A stretch of DNA of 34,193 nucleotides from a virus, in IMG/VR virus record IMGVR_UViG_3300023223_001085, positions 1 through 34,193 of that record. One strand, written 5' to 3'. Below are positions 1 through 5,747 of this stretch, one piece after another. Position numbers and translations under genes: made by a program. Positions within the stretch are counted from its first letter, which is position 1; each line of letters begins with the position of its first letter. Below the pieces are notes generated by a model. The model was not told the DNA's origin. It was given only the letters and a program-made list of their open reading frames with translations, and made no database searches.

Positions 1-115
1 CACCTGGATTAATGGAGTTGAAGCAGGAATGTTTCCTCGCGCCATTTATTTTGGAAGACGCAGGTTCTGGAAGAAAGAAGACATCGATAAATTATTTCAT
101 AAGGGGACTAAATAA
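1..115 (+). CDS. AlpA-family regulator, 3' part (gene continues across the circular join)
   Basis: This is the last third of the AlpA-type gene whose complete copy lies at 33985-34164. The visible end reads WINGVEAGMFPRAIYFGRR and continues to the stop at 113-115. It is not a truncated gene in the phage; it is cut only by the choice of linear end. The stop overlaps the start of the next gene by one base (TAATG). Confidence 0.85.
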   Translation, partial: TWINGVEAGMFPRAIYFGRRRFWKKEDIDKLFHKGTK

Positions 116-144
116 TGGAGCTAACTTTTAAATTAATATTTATC
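1..144. repeat. Terminal direct repeat, left copy
   Basis: Bases 1-144 are identical to bases 34050-34193. The simplest reading is a circular or circularly permuted genome whose assembly overlaps itself, giving about 34,049 unique bases. The repeat begins in the middle of a coding sequence, which argues against a natural terminal repeat with its own function. Confidence 0.95.
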
Positions 145-267
145 AAATTAATGTTTATCACTTTAGACATACTTCTGGTATGCGGATCATTACTGGTATT
201 GACAGGGATGATTTATTTTTTCATAAGTATATGGGAAGACCTTAAAAAATCGAAGGAGGATAAATAA
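115..267 (+). CDS. Small single-span membrane protein
   Basis: A 50-residue product starting MELTFKLIFIKLMF. Residues about 7-40 are strongly hydrophobic and include LLVCGSLLVLTG, followed by a charged tail (WEDLKKSKEDK), as expected of a bitopic inner-membrane protein. Start and stop overlap the neighbouring genes by one base each (TAATG at both junctions), so translation is probably coupled. I do not recognise the family. It lies in a run of tiny early genes; a role in altering the host is only a guess. Confidence 0.6.
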   Translation: MELTFKLIFIKLMFITLDILLVCGSLLVLTGMIYFFISIWEDLKKSKEDK

Positions 268-371
268 TGACTATTTCAATCGCGCTACTCACGGCAGAAC
301 TTTGGATAGCAATCATGCTAGTTGCTAAAACATATGAATATTGGAAGGAAGACAGGAGGAATAAATCATGA
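267..371 (+). CDS. Very small membrane-associated protein
   Basis: A 34-residue product beginning MTISIALLTAELW, with one hydrophobic stretch (about residues 3-21) and a charged end (YWKEDRRNKS). AAGGAGG lies just upstream, inside the end of the preceding gene, and the start overlaps that gene's stop. The short length leaves doubt, but junctions and Shine-Dalgarno placement match its neighbours. Function unknown. Confidence 0.5.
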   Translation: MTISIALLTAELWIAIMLVAKTYEYWKEDRRNKS

Positions 372-520
372 TGTATTTTCTATTAAGCGTAGCCCTAATC
401 CTTGGCGTCGTATCTATCATCGAGCTTTGGGAAATATATGATGGAGAGAAGCGCTATCATGAAGCACTCGATCGTTACCATCAAGTCATGAGTCGAACAG
501 GAGGAGATAATGAAAAGTGA
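368..520 (+). CDS. Small membrane protein with a charged tail
   Basis: A 50-residue product starting MMYFLLSVALILGV. Residues 3-20 form one hydrophobic segment, followed by a hydrophilic, mostly helical tail (WEIYDGEKRYHEALDRYH). AGGAGG lies upstream and the start overlaps the previous stop (ATGA). The second ATG at 371 is an equally possible start. It could be an early membrane effector; no family was recognised. Confidence 0.55.
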   Translation: MMYFLLSVALILGVVSIIELWEIYDGEKRYHEALDRYHQVMSRTGGDNEK

Positions 521-734
521 AGAAGTCCAAGGATTGCAAATTAACGATCCAGTTACCCATCCTTATTACGATATAGGGATTGTTAAAGATATTACGGGTG
601 GGGACTTACCGATGGCTGTGGTAGATTTTATGACCCACGGGCCTGTACCGTGCTTCGTGGACAACTTAACACCGATTCAGTTTAAGCGCCCGCTCCACCC
701 AGGCCAGCGCTTTTCCACTTCTAACTTGAGCTGA
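510..734 (+). CDS. Small SH3/Tudor-like beta-barrel protein
   Basis: A 74-residue product. Residues 9-55 have the pattern of a small beta-barrel: a hydrophobic entry, NDPVTHP, then GIVKDI, VVDFMTHGPVPCFV and a final NL turn. This pattern occurs in CarD/Tudor-like and UvrD C-terminal-like domains. The start follows AGGAGG and overlaps the preceding stop. The last 23 codons run antisense into the convergent nuclease gene at 666-986, and the tail after about residue 58 looks unconserved. It resembles the product of 32733-32966 in layout. Nucleic-acid or RNA-polymerase contact is inference only. Confidence 0.6.
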   Translation: MKSEEVQGLQINDPVTHPYYDIGIVKDITGGDLPMAVVDFMTHGPVPCFVDNLTPIQFKRPLHPGQRFSTSNLS

Positions 735-986
735 TGTTACACGTAGAACATTCCAGCCCGCTAAGACGGCTTCATTGTACTTTTCACAATCATTAGTGAA
801 GCCGACTCCACGCGTATGCCTGCCTTGCGCAAACACACCCCCCTCAATTTCAACGAATAGCTTATGCTCAGGCCAGCAAAAATCGCTTCTCCACTTACGA
901 GTAGGGTGAAACTTAAACTCCCTCACCCAGCCAGTAACTTTGGCCAGATGCAAATGAACTGCAAACTCATCTTCTATCTTCGACAT
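666..986 (-). CDS. PD-(D/E)XK-type endonuclease, Vsr-like fold
   Basis: A 106-residue protein with the hallmarks of small phage PD-(D/E)XK nucleases: D35 in WRSDFCWPE, then VEIEGG with E46 and E48, the conserved GRH at 55-57, KYN at 69-71 and a closing GWNVLRVT strand. Related phage proteins lie near replication genes and are thought to cut structured or foreign DNA; some may act as Holliday-junction resolvases. It is the last gene of the leftward replication operon, and its start overlaps the preceding gene by 20 bases. The fold assignment is fairly firm; the substrate is unknown. Confidence 0.8.
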   Translation of the reverse strand: MSKIEDEFAVHLHLAKVTGWVREFKFHPTRKWRSDFCWPEHKLFVEIEGGVFAQGRHTRGVGFTNDCEKYNEAVLAGWNVLRVTSAQVRSGKALAWVERALKLNRC

Positions 987-1155
987 AATCGGTAACTTCC
1001 CTTTCCAGTACTCGGTAGCAAGCTACATTGTAAACATGCCCCTCGCTAGTATACCCGCAACCCCACACGGTTCCGAACCGTCTAATTCGGTCAACCTCAT
1101 TCACCCAAATGAGCTCATCCCCAATATCAAATTTAAATTCAACTGTTGTGCTCAT
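967..1155 (-). CDS. Small beta-rich protein of unknown function
   Basis: A 62-residue product with a pattern like a small barrel domain: FDIGDELIWV, then RFGTVWGCGYTS and YNVACYRVLE. Its start forms an ATGA overlap with the stop of the preceding gene and its end overlaps the nuclease start, so it is embedded in the replication operon. It has the same general layout as the SH3-like proteins at 510-734 and 32733-32966, but no specific family was recognised. Confidence 0.6.
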   Translation of the reverse strand: MSTTVEFKFDIGDELIWVNEVDRIRRFGTVWGCGYTSEGHVYNVACYRVLEREVTDYVEDRR

Positions 1156-1319
1156 TTTAATATCTCCACTGGTTGGGGCGTATCCACAATCTGAAACTCA
1201 GTCAATCTACCTGGTTCAATCTCCAGCTTCCACCAATAACCGTCCCAGTGACTGTATTTCCTAACCCATCTCGCTGCCACCATCACTACACCTTCTTCAG
1301 GCGGATCCTCCATCTTCAT
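1152..1319 (-). CDS. Small hypothetical protein, tryptophan-rich
   Basis: A 55-residue product starting MKMEDPPEEG, with a tryptophan-rich core (ARWVRKYSHWDGYWWKLEIE). GGAGG stands six bases before the ATG. The ATG at codon 3 is an alternative start. The stop overlaps the next start as ATGA, as in a coupled operon. Function unknown; the compact core with several W/Y residues suggests a small beta fold. Confidence 0.55.
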   Translation of the reverse strand: MKMEDPPEEGVVMVAARWVRKYSHWDGYWWKLEIEPGRLTEFQIVDTPQPVEILK

Positions 1320-1330
1320 ATCAATCCTCC

Positions 1331-1351
1331 AAAATTAAGCCCGCCACGGGC
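1331..1351 (-). terminator. Possible weak intrinsic terminator
   Basis: On the minus strand a five-base-pair stem, GCCCG/CGGGC, with loop TGG is followed by TTAATTTT. It lies in the 80-base gap after the gene ending at 1402, inside the leftward operon. The stem is short and the T-tract is interrupted, so it may only attenuate. Confidence 0.3.
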
Positions 1352-1401
1352 CGTTTGTACCCCGAGCGGCATCAACGTACCACCCACCCTATAAAACGCT
1401 C

Positions 1402-1791
1402 TCAGCGCTTGAATTTACCCCCTACAGCCACGACTGAATTCATATTCTCAATGATAGATCGTATCTTTTTAAGATTCTCGGCCGCAATCGCTTCACTTTT
1501 GGGCGTTCTTATCCATTCTTCTTTCGGCGCTTGATAGAAATTATCTTGCGCCTTTTGCTCGGCCCGCTCTGCCTGCAAGATTGCAATGATATGAGCTGGC
1601 TGAGCAGGATATTTACCCTCCTTCAAATCTTTTTGATGCTCCACTAGCCCATGCTTGATTTCTTTTAGCGTATAGCCAGCAAGTGCTTGGTAATCAATAT
1701 CTATCTTGATGTCAGCACATCCCGGATGGAATGCCTTCCATAATATCGAAAAGAGGCCTAGATCATTCGGTGTTACCTTCGCTGTTATCAT
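1402..1791 (-). CDS. Replication-associated protein in the lambda P position
   Basis: A 129-residue product from the ATG at 1791, chosen because AGGTG stands six bases upstream; a GTG at 1800 would add three residues. The first half contains LFSILWKAFHPG, then a helical part with GYTLKEIKHGL and the segment GKYPAQPAHIIAIL; the second half is charged and probably helical. It directly follows the O-like initiator and overlaps it, the place taken by lambda P (helicase loader). No Walker motif is visible, so it is not a DnaC-type ATPase. A loader or primosome role is inferred from position. Confidence 0.65.
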   Translation of the reverse strand: MITAKVTPNDLGLFSILWKAFHPGCADIKIDIDYQALAGYTLKEIKHGLVEHQKDLKEGKYPAQPAHIIAILQAERAEQKAQDNFYQAPKEEWIRTPKSEAIAAENLKKIRSIIENMNSVVAVGGKFKR

Positions 1792-2641
1792 ATGTTTCAC
1801 CTATTTTATTATTATTATTTTGGTCGGTTATCATATTTTCATGTTGTTCTAACGCTCGTCTCTCCTCAATCCTCCTAGCAGTAGCCAATCCGTCAGCTAT
1901 ACTTTGGTCAATAGTTAATCCTCCAGTGTTTGGCACGGGAGGGGTTTTATACATCTCTCGAAATCTATCTACGCTCTCGCCGTCTTTGCAAACAATCCCT
2001 ATGCGGTTGTAAACAACCCCCTGCTCATTTTGTCCCATGTTGTGAGGACAGTTCTTCATTCCCTCAATCGCTTCTTTCAAATCATTCACTGAATAGCCAT
2101 CCTTCAAACGCGCCTTCACCACCTTCTTCCGCTTATCATCGAATTTGGAACCTGGGCTGTTCATGATTAATTTCCAATGGTCAAAAACTCCTTCTGCCTG
2201 TCGAGTTGCGGGAGCTACTCGACAAGGTTTTGTTTTAGTTTTATTATTAGTTATTATTTCTTTAGTATTATGTTGTGGGTGCATTGGCGGTGCATCGGTG
2301 GGTGCACTCGCGGTGCATGACCCCTCTTCAGCCCTTATACCACGCAGCCTCCAGTGGTTCACTGGTGTATCGTTTAGTGGTGCAATGATGGTTCGCTCTT
2401 CTAGGCGTTTTAAGAACCTTTTAACACGCCCTTTATCCCACCCAACTTGCGCAGCTAATGAACGAATTGAAATGGCAAATTCCCCTTTTTCGAGGTGGAG
2501 TTTAACGCCTCCAAACCATTTGTCGTGAGGATAAAATGCTGCAATACTGTGCAGATAGGTGAGAAACCCAAGCTTGCAGAATGGCTTAGACAAGAACTCT
2601 GGATCATCAGTTATTGAGCGATCAATCATCACAAATCCCAT
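1763..2641 (-). CDS. Lambda O-like replication initiator / replisome organiser
   Basis: A 292-residue protein from the ATG at 2641, which forms TAATG with the preceding stop; an upstream ATG at 2677 is less likely. The N-terminal 100 residues look like a winged-helix DNA-binding domain (SIRSLAAQVGWDKGRVKRFL). A low-complexity linker follows, then a C-terminal domain typical of phage replication organisers: VFDHWKLIMN, DDKRKKVVKARLKDGYS, DLKEAIEG, HNMGQN and VYNRIGIVCKD. In lambda, O binds iterons inside its own gene and recruits the helicase loader. The linker-coding DNA here holds matching iterons (2279-2317) and an AT-rich stretch. Family assignment is good; origin binding is inferred. Confidence 0.85.
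   Translation of the reverse strand: MGFVMIDRSITDDPEFLSKPFCKLGFLTYLHSIAAFYPHDKWFGGVKLHLEKGEFAISIRSLAAQVGWDKGRVKRFLKRLEERTIIAPLNDTPVNHWRLRGIRAEEGSCTASAPTDAPPMHPQHNTKEIITNNKTKTKPCRVAPATRQAEGVFDHWKLIMNSPGSKFDDKRKKVVKARLKDGYSVNDLKEAIEGMKNCPHNMGQNEQGVVYNRIGIVCKDGESVDRFREMYKTPPVPNTGGLTIDQSIADGLATARRIEERRALEQHENMITDQNNNNKIGETYDNSEGNTE
2199..2317. other. Putative replication origin inside the initiator gene
   Basis: Four copies of GTGCA start at 2279, 2290, 2302 and 2313 (spacing 11, 12, 11), each followed or preceded by GG/CG-rich bases, about one helical turn apart. Beside them is an AT-rich stretch at 2225-2275 made almost only of A and T, then a perfect inverted repeat TGTCGAGT (2199-2206) / ACTCGACA (2217-2224) with a 10-base spacer. 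Iterons, AT-rich DNA and a palindrome in the linker region of an O-like gene are the layout of the lambda origin. Recognition is by architecture, not by shared iteron sequence. Confidence 0.6.
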
Positions 2642-2823
2642 TATTTTACTCTCTTGTCCAAATGATCTTGCATCCATTTTTCAATATCGTCTTCTAGCCA
2701 TACCCTCACCTTTGGACTGGTCTTAAGGCTCATAGGAAAGTTACCAGCGTCTTCGTAGAGCTTAACCGTGCTGATAGCCAACCCCGTTTTATTCGCTACC
2801 TCTTTAACTCTCATAAATTTCAT
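2641..2823 (-). CDS. AlpA/MerR-like helix-turn-helix DNA-binding protein
   Basis: A 60-residue protein with VKEVANKTGLAISTVKLYED, the recognition-helix pattern of MerR/AlpA-type winged HTH proteins, followed by a wing-like segment (VRVWLEDDIEKWM). Such proteins act as excisionase-like factors or small transcription regulators. It is the first gene of the leftward replication operon and reads away from the divergent control region at 2824-2902, so it may regulate that region. Its stop overlaps the initiator start (TAATG). Confidence 0.75.
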   Translation of the reverse strand: MKFMRVKEVANKTGLAISTVKLYEDAGNFPMSLKTSPKVRVWLEDDIEKWMQDHLDKRVK

Positions 2824-2842
2824 GTTTAACTCCTATTTGTTA

Positions 2843-2883
2843 TTGACATTGTGTACATTAACCGGCATTATTATGAATGTCAA
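2843..2883. promoter_or_regulatory. Divergent promoter region with an inverted repeat over both -35 sites
   Basis: TTGACATT (2843-2850) and AATGTCAA (2876-2883) are exact inverse complements. Each arm supplies a TTGACA -35 box, one per strand. Rightward, CATTAT at 2866-2871 lies 17 bases from its -35. Leftward, TAATGT at about 17 bases is a poor -10. The region separates genes 2641-2823 (left) and 2903-3097 (right). A dimeric regulator could control both directions. Confidence 0.55.
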
Positions 2884-2902
2884 CCTAATGGAGCTAAAAT
2901 AA

Positions 2903-3097
2903 ATGGAGATAAAAAGGGTTATTACTAAGACCCCAAAAGAGCTGGCTAGAGAGATGGGATTGTATTGGAGCTTTCCAATTGGAAGAGATAAGTTTATGAG
3001 GGATTTGGCTAAGGCGCTGGTTGAAGAACGTGAAAAGCCCTCTAGAATCGATCCGATTGTGTTGGAAGCATTAAAAATGGCTAGAAAAATTAATTAG
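2903..3097 (+). CDS. Small hypothetical protein
   Basis: A 64-residue, charged, mostly helical product containing TPKELAREMGLYWSFPIGRDKF. GGAG precedes the start and the gene is first after the divergent promoter. No family was recognised. Its position opposite the replication operon makes a regulatory role conceivable, but nothing in the sequence proves it. Confidence 0.6.
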   Translation: MEIKRVITKTPKELAREMGLYWSFPIGRDKFMRDLAKALVEEREKPSRIDPIVLEALKMARKIN

Positions 3098-3107
3098 GAG
3101 GTGAATT

Positions 3108-3344
3108 ATGGCTTTTAAAATTATGGAAGAAGACAGGTCCACAGAGGATATTTTTTTCAAACTGCGGATAGATGCTGAAGATGACTTGTGTTTGTTAGCG
3201 AGTAACACCCCTTACGGAGAGTTTTGCACCATCTTACGTATTGACGGCCTCTCCGGTGAGTTGAGGCGAGCGCATCCTGACTGCCGACTTACTGGGATTT
3301 CTTATGGGAATGACGCGAAAATCAATCTTGCGCATGGCGGCTAA
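3108..3344 (+). CDS. Small hypothetical protein
   Basis: A 78-residue product with a strong TAGGAGGTG site upstream. It alternates polar and hydrophobic residues (IFFKLRIDAEDDLCLL, CTILRIDGLSGEL), suggesting a small beta-rich fold. It is the last gene before a clear terminator, forming a two-gene transcript with 2903-3097. No family was recognised. Confidence 0.6.
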   Translation: MAFKIMEEDRSTEDIFFKLRIDAEDDLCLLASNTPYGEFCTILRIDGLSGELRRAHPDCRLTGISYGNDAKINLAHGG

Positions 3345-3378
3345 GGCGTGGTAGAATGGCTCTTTCATGTTGTTCTCC

Positions 3379-3417
3379 GGCCAGGCAGTCACTCCGTTCT
3401 GCTTGGCCACCTTTTTT
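3379..3417 (+). terminator. Rho-independent terminator
   Basis: Stem GGCCAGGCAG (3379-3388) pairs with CTGCTTGGCC (3399-3408) with one G-U pair and a ten-base loop, followed by ACC and six T residues (3412-3417). It ends the rightward two-gene transcript and touches the end of the convergent XRE gene. No T-tract serves the opposite direction. Confidence 0.85.
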
Positions 3418-3622
3418 ATACGTAGAAGTCTTCTAAAGTTACCCCTAGTTCTTGAGAAACGTTCAAGCTTAAATACTTCATCGCATGATGAGGCTTTGGG
3501 GTTCTCGCTCCAGTTTCAAATTGACTAACAGAAGAACGGTAGAGACCCACTCGCTTAGCTAAGGCATCCTGCGATAGGCCGGCTGCCTCCCTGATTTTTA
3601 TAACAAGTTCTTGAGCTGACAT
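3416..3622 (-). CDS. XRE/Cro-family helix-turn-helix regulator
   Basis: A 68-residue protein that is essentially one HTH_3 (XRE) domain: VIKIREAAGLSQDALAKRVG (helices 1-2), then LYRSSVSQFETGARTP (recognition helix and following turn). It lacks a C-terminal dimerisation/cleavage domain, so it resembles Cro or a minimal repressor rather than a full CI. It has its own leftward promoter, and a palindrome lies just upstream of the start, consistent with autoregulation. With no integrase visible, it could control early/late timing or a plasmid-like state. Confidence 0.85.
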   Translation of the reverse strand: MSAQELVIKIREAAGLSQDALAKRVGLYRSSVSQFETGARTPKPHHAMKYLSLNVSQELGVTLEDFYV

Positions 3623-3626
3623 GTCT

Positions 3627-3683
3627 AATTAGTCCTAATTGATACCTATTTTGTACCCATTATGGAATAACAAAACGTGTCAA
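3627..3683 (-). promoter_or_regulatory. Promoter and possible operator of the XRE gene
   Basis: On the minus strand TTGACA (3683-3678) is followed after 15 bases by TAATGG (3662-3657). Closer to the gene, AATTAG-TC-CTAATT (3627-3640) is a perfect two-arm palindrome a few bases from the start codon, a common place for XRE autoregulatory binding. The spacing is slightly short, so the exact -10 is uncertain. Confidence 0.5.
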
Positions 3684-3690
3684 GTCAAGC

Positions 3691-3924
3691 TTATTTTTTA
3701 CGACGCTTGGAAAGCCTACCCAAAGTCAGGGCTAATCTAGCTTGTTGGCCCGTTAGACCGGGCTTCTTAGCCTCCATCAGGGTAAAGGAACGTTTGATAG
3801 TCCCACGCTTGGTTAAAGCTCCAGCGGCCTTAGCTTTAGCTGTGAAGGCGCCTGGACGCTTAATGGCACCCTGAATAAAATTCTTCTTGTTCTTGGCTCG
3901 CTCAGCGACGGTATGAGATGGCAT
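3691..3924 (-). CDS. Small, very basic protein
   Basis: A 77-residue product extremely rich in lysine and arginine. It contains the module IQGAIKRPGAFTAKAKAAGA and ends LSKRRKK. KRPGAxTxKAK-type segments recur in small phage proteins of unknown function, often suspected of binding DNA. AGAGGAG precedes the start. It is divergent from 4044-4415 across a promoter/palindrome region. Binding to nucleic acid is inferred from charge only. Confidence 0.65.
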   Translation of the reverse strand: MPSHTVAERAKNKKNFIQGAIKRPGAFTAKAKAAGALTKRGTIKRSFTLMEAKKPGLTGQQARLALTLGRLSKRRKK

Positions 3925-3958
3925 AATAAGCTCCTCTAAAAATAATTAAAAATAGTTG

Positions 3959-3996
3959 TTGACACAGATTGTTATTTGATTATAATAACAATCTGT
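3959..3996 (+). promoter_or_regulatory. Strong promoter covered by a 13-bp inverted repeat
   Basis: TTGACA (3959-3964) and TATAAT (3981-3986) are perfect consensus boxes with a 16-base spacer. A perfect inverted repeat, ACAGATTGTTATT (3964-3976) and AATAACAATCTGT (3984-3996) with a 7-base spacer, covers the spacer and the -10. This is a textbook repressor operator on a promoter driving the recombination block from 4044. Because the repeat lies between divergent genes it may also affect 3691-3924. Confidence 0.75.
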
Positions 3997-4043
3997 ATCA
4001 AGCATTAGGTACATCCATTCTAACATAAAGGGAGAATAATAAC

Positions 4044-4415
4044 ATGAGTGAAGCATCTGAGTATGTAGCCGATCTAGTAGAGTTTGGCAAACACGACTAC
4101 GCCGATTTGAGCAGCGTGGAGTTAGAAGAGATATCCCTAATAATTTATAAAGAGGTGAGTGACGAAGCCCGCCAGACTCTTATTATGGATTCCCAAGAAG
4201 TCACTGATTTATTTTCTCTCCTCCTCCCCGTGCTTGACGGGTTTAATCCGGATGCGGTCGATAAATTTAAAGAACAAGCTAAAAGGTGTCTAATAGAGAT
4301 GAACGAGGGAATAGTTAGGGAAATGATTGCCTTTGAAGTGGACTCTTTGGAGGAGAATAACAGACTAAGACAGCAAGACAGTGAGTACGTTGATTTTAAG
4401 GAGAGCCAGTTATGA
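4044..4415 (+). CDS. Acidic helical hypothetical protein
   Basis: A 123-residue protein rich in E and D, predicted mostly helical, with a leucine-rich middle (VTDLFSLLLPVLDGF) and a possible coiled coil near the end (EVDSLEENNRLRQQ). GGGAG precedes the start. It is the first gene behind the strong promoter/operator at 3959-3996, so it is probably highly expressed when derepressed. No family was recognised. Confidence 0.65.
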   Translation: MSEASEYVADLVEFGKHDYADLSSVELEEISLIIYKEVSDEARQTLIMDSQEVTDLFSLLLPVLDGFNPDAVDKFKEQAKRCLIEMNEGIVREMIAFEVDSLEENNRLRQQDSEYVDFKESQL

Positions 4416-4555
4416 GTAATAAACATAAAATTCTTAATATGAAGCAGATGAAACGATCTTCAAAGAATGAATTAATGGAGCCTTGGAAAGAGGCCTTGTT
4501 ATGGGGAGGGGTAATCTGCCTAATTGGTTGGGCAGCTTTTATAATGTTAACTTAA
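4412..4555 (+). CDS. Small single-span membrane protein
   Basis: A 47-residue product: a basic N-terminal half (MSNKHKILNMKQMKRSSKN) and one C-terminal membrane segment (LLWGGVICLIGWAAFIML). The start overlaps the previous stop as ATGA and AAGGAGAG lies upstream. The orientation is probably N-in by the positive-inside rule. Function unknown. Confidence 0.55.
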   Translation: MSNKHKILNMKQMKRSSKNELMEPWKEALLWGGVICLIGWAAFIMLT

Positions 4556-4568
4556 CGGAGAGTGCAAC

Positions 4569-4868
4569 ATGAATATATTACAATTTAAAACGGAACCAGC
4601 TATAAAATTAGCAGAGATCGCTAACGGAATAAAAGAGTTAGACACACAAATCAAGCAACTTCAACACCAAAAGAAAGAAATGCTTGCTGAGTTAAGCCTG
4701 TGCTTAGATTCTGATGGCATGATTTATGAAGACGGCGTGCTTCTTGCAAAAAAGCCTTTAGCCTTTAGGAAAACTTTTAATATGAAAAAGTTTAAAGAAG
4801 ACTACGCGGATTTGCACGGGGAATACATTGAAGAAAATGAAATCGAAGGTCGATGGTTTATCTTATAG
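4569..4868 (+). CDS. Coiled-coil protein of the recombination block
   Basis: A 99-residue product. Residues 11-48 form a likely coiled coil (IANGIKELDTQIKQLQHQKK), followed by a short beta-rich section and FRKTFNMKKFKEDYADLHGEY. ACGGAG precedes the start. Small coiled-coil proteins of this layout often accompany phage recombination genes, and it lies two genes before the Sak4-like ATPase. It could be a recombinase or nuclease accessory factor; that is inference from position. Confidence 0.6.
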   Translation: MNILQFKTEPAIKLAEIANGIKELDTQIKQLQHQKKEMLAELSLCLDSDGMIYEDGVLLAKKPLAFRKTFNMKKFKEDYADLHGEYIEENEIEGRWFIL

Positions 4869-4877
4869 GAGAATAAC

Positions 4878-5102
4878 ATGGAGAAAATTAGTTTTGAGGA
4901 GGCGCAGGTGGGTGATGCTATACGTCTCTCGTGGGGAGCGCCTTTTTCTGAGATAGTAAAAATAAACAAAAGAAAGGTTACATTGCTCAATAGCTATTAT
5001 GATGCTGGGGCGCCCTTGTTTGCTGCCAGAACAGAGAAAGTAACCTTCCAGAGGGAAGAATTCAATCAACTTTGGAGAAAAACATGGGAATCGGAGTACT
5101 AG
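4878..5102 (+). CDS. Small hypothetical protein, possible SH3-like barrel
   Basis: A 74-residue product with AQVGDAIRLSWG, then FSEIVKINKRKVTLLNSYY and a final VTFQREEF strand, the spacing expected of a small beta-barrel. TAGGAG lies upstream. Its last 19 bases overlap the start of the ATPase gene in another frame, indicating coupled translation. No family was recognised. Confidence 0.6.
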   Translation: MEKISFEEAQVGDAIRLSWGAPFSEIVKINKRKVTLLNSYYDAGAPLFAARTEKVTFQREEFNQLWRKTWESEY

Positions 5103-5734
5103 TAATTGGGGAAAGCGGAACTGGGAAGAGTCGATCGATTAAAACTTTAGATCCAGATTCAACTTTCATTATAAAAATAATTGATAAACCCCTCCCTTTT
5201 AAAGGAGGCCAGAAACTCTACGTTCAAAATGAAAAGCAGAGCGAAAGTAACATGCACGTTTGTCGCAGCCACTCGGGAATCATTAAAATATTAAATAATA
5301 TTTCCGAAGGAATGCCTAACATAAAAACTATCGTCATTGATGATTTTCAATATTTAATGAGCTATGAGTTTATGGATAGAGCCATGGAAAATGGCTTTAA
5401 AAAATTCACCGAGATTGGAAAGCACGCTTTCGATATTTTAAATATTGCTCCTACCTTGCGGCAGGACATTAATTTGTATCTACTTTCTCATTCCGACACT
5501 ACTGACGGAAAGTCTCGAATGAAAACTATCGGGAAACTGTTAGACGACAAAATAACTTGTGAGGGAATTTTTACTTTAGTTCTACACGCGCTTATTAAAG
5601 ATAAGAAATATAAATTCTTAACTCAAAATGATGGCGCGCATGTGGCTAAAACGCCAGAGGAGATGTTTGGGGACGAGTACATTGATAACGATTTAAATTT
5701 TGTGGATACTAAAATTCGAGAATATTTTAACTAA
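5084..5734 (+). CDS. Phage ATPase of the AAA_24 / Sak4-like group
   Basis: A 216-residue RecA-fold nucleotide-binding protein. Walker A is GESGTGKS at residues 9-16 and Walker B is TIVIDD near 82-87, followed by a helical part and INLYLLSHSD as the next core strand. Proteins of this size and architecture are phage single-strand annealing/RecA-like proteins (Sak4) and related AAA_24 ATPases, commonly next to an SSB. The ATG at 5084 is chosen because GGAG precedes it; an upstream TTG at 5072 would place the Shine-Dalgarno inside the gene. It probably works with the SSB-like product of 5748-6194 in recombination-dependent replication or repair. Confidence 0.8.
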   Translation: MGIGVLVIGESGTGKSRSIKTLDPDSTFIIKIIDKPLPFKGGQKLYVQNEKQSESNMHVCRSHSGIIKILNNISEGMPNIKTIVIDDFQYLMSYEFMDRAMENGFKKFTEIGKHAFDILNIAPTLRQDINLYLLSHSDTTDGKSRMKTIGKLLDDKITCEGIFTLVLHALIKDKKYKFLTQNDGAHVAKTPEEMFGDEYIDNDLNFVDTKIREYFN

Positions 5735-5747
5735 CTAGGAGAAAGAT

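Noticed and set aside
1173-1394. Plus-strand open frame over the small leftward genes
   Set aside because: Proline/histidine-rich shadow without ribosome site; the minus strand has a better gene with overlapped junctions.
2145-2528. Long open frame on the plus strand opposite the initiator gene
   Set aside because: It is the antisense of the O-like gene, has no ribosome site and its composition is explained by the linker and iterons.
5072-5083. TTG start for the Sak4-like ATPase
   Set aside because: The bases TTGGAG contain the Shine-Dalgarno of the ATG at 5084; the Walker A position also fits the shorter protein.
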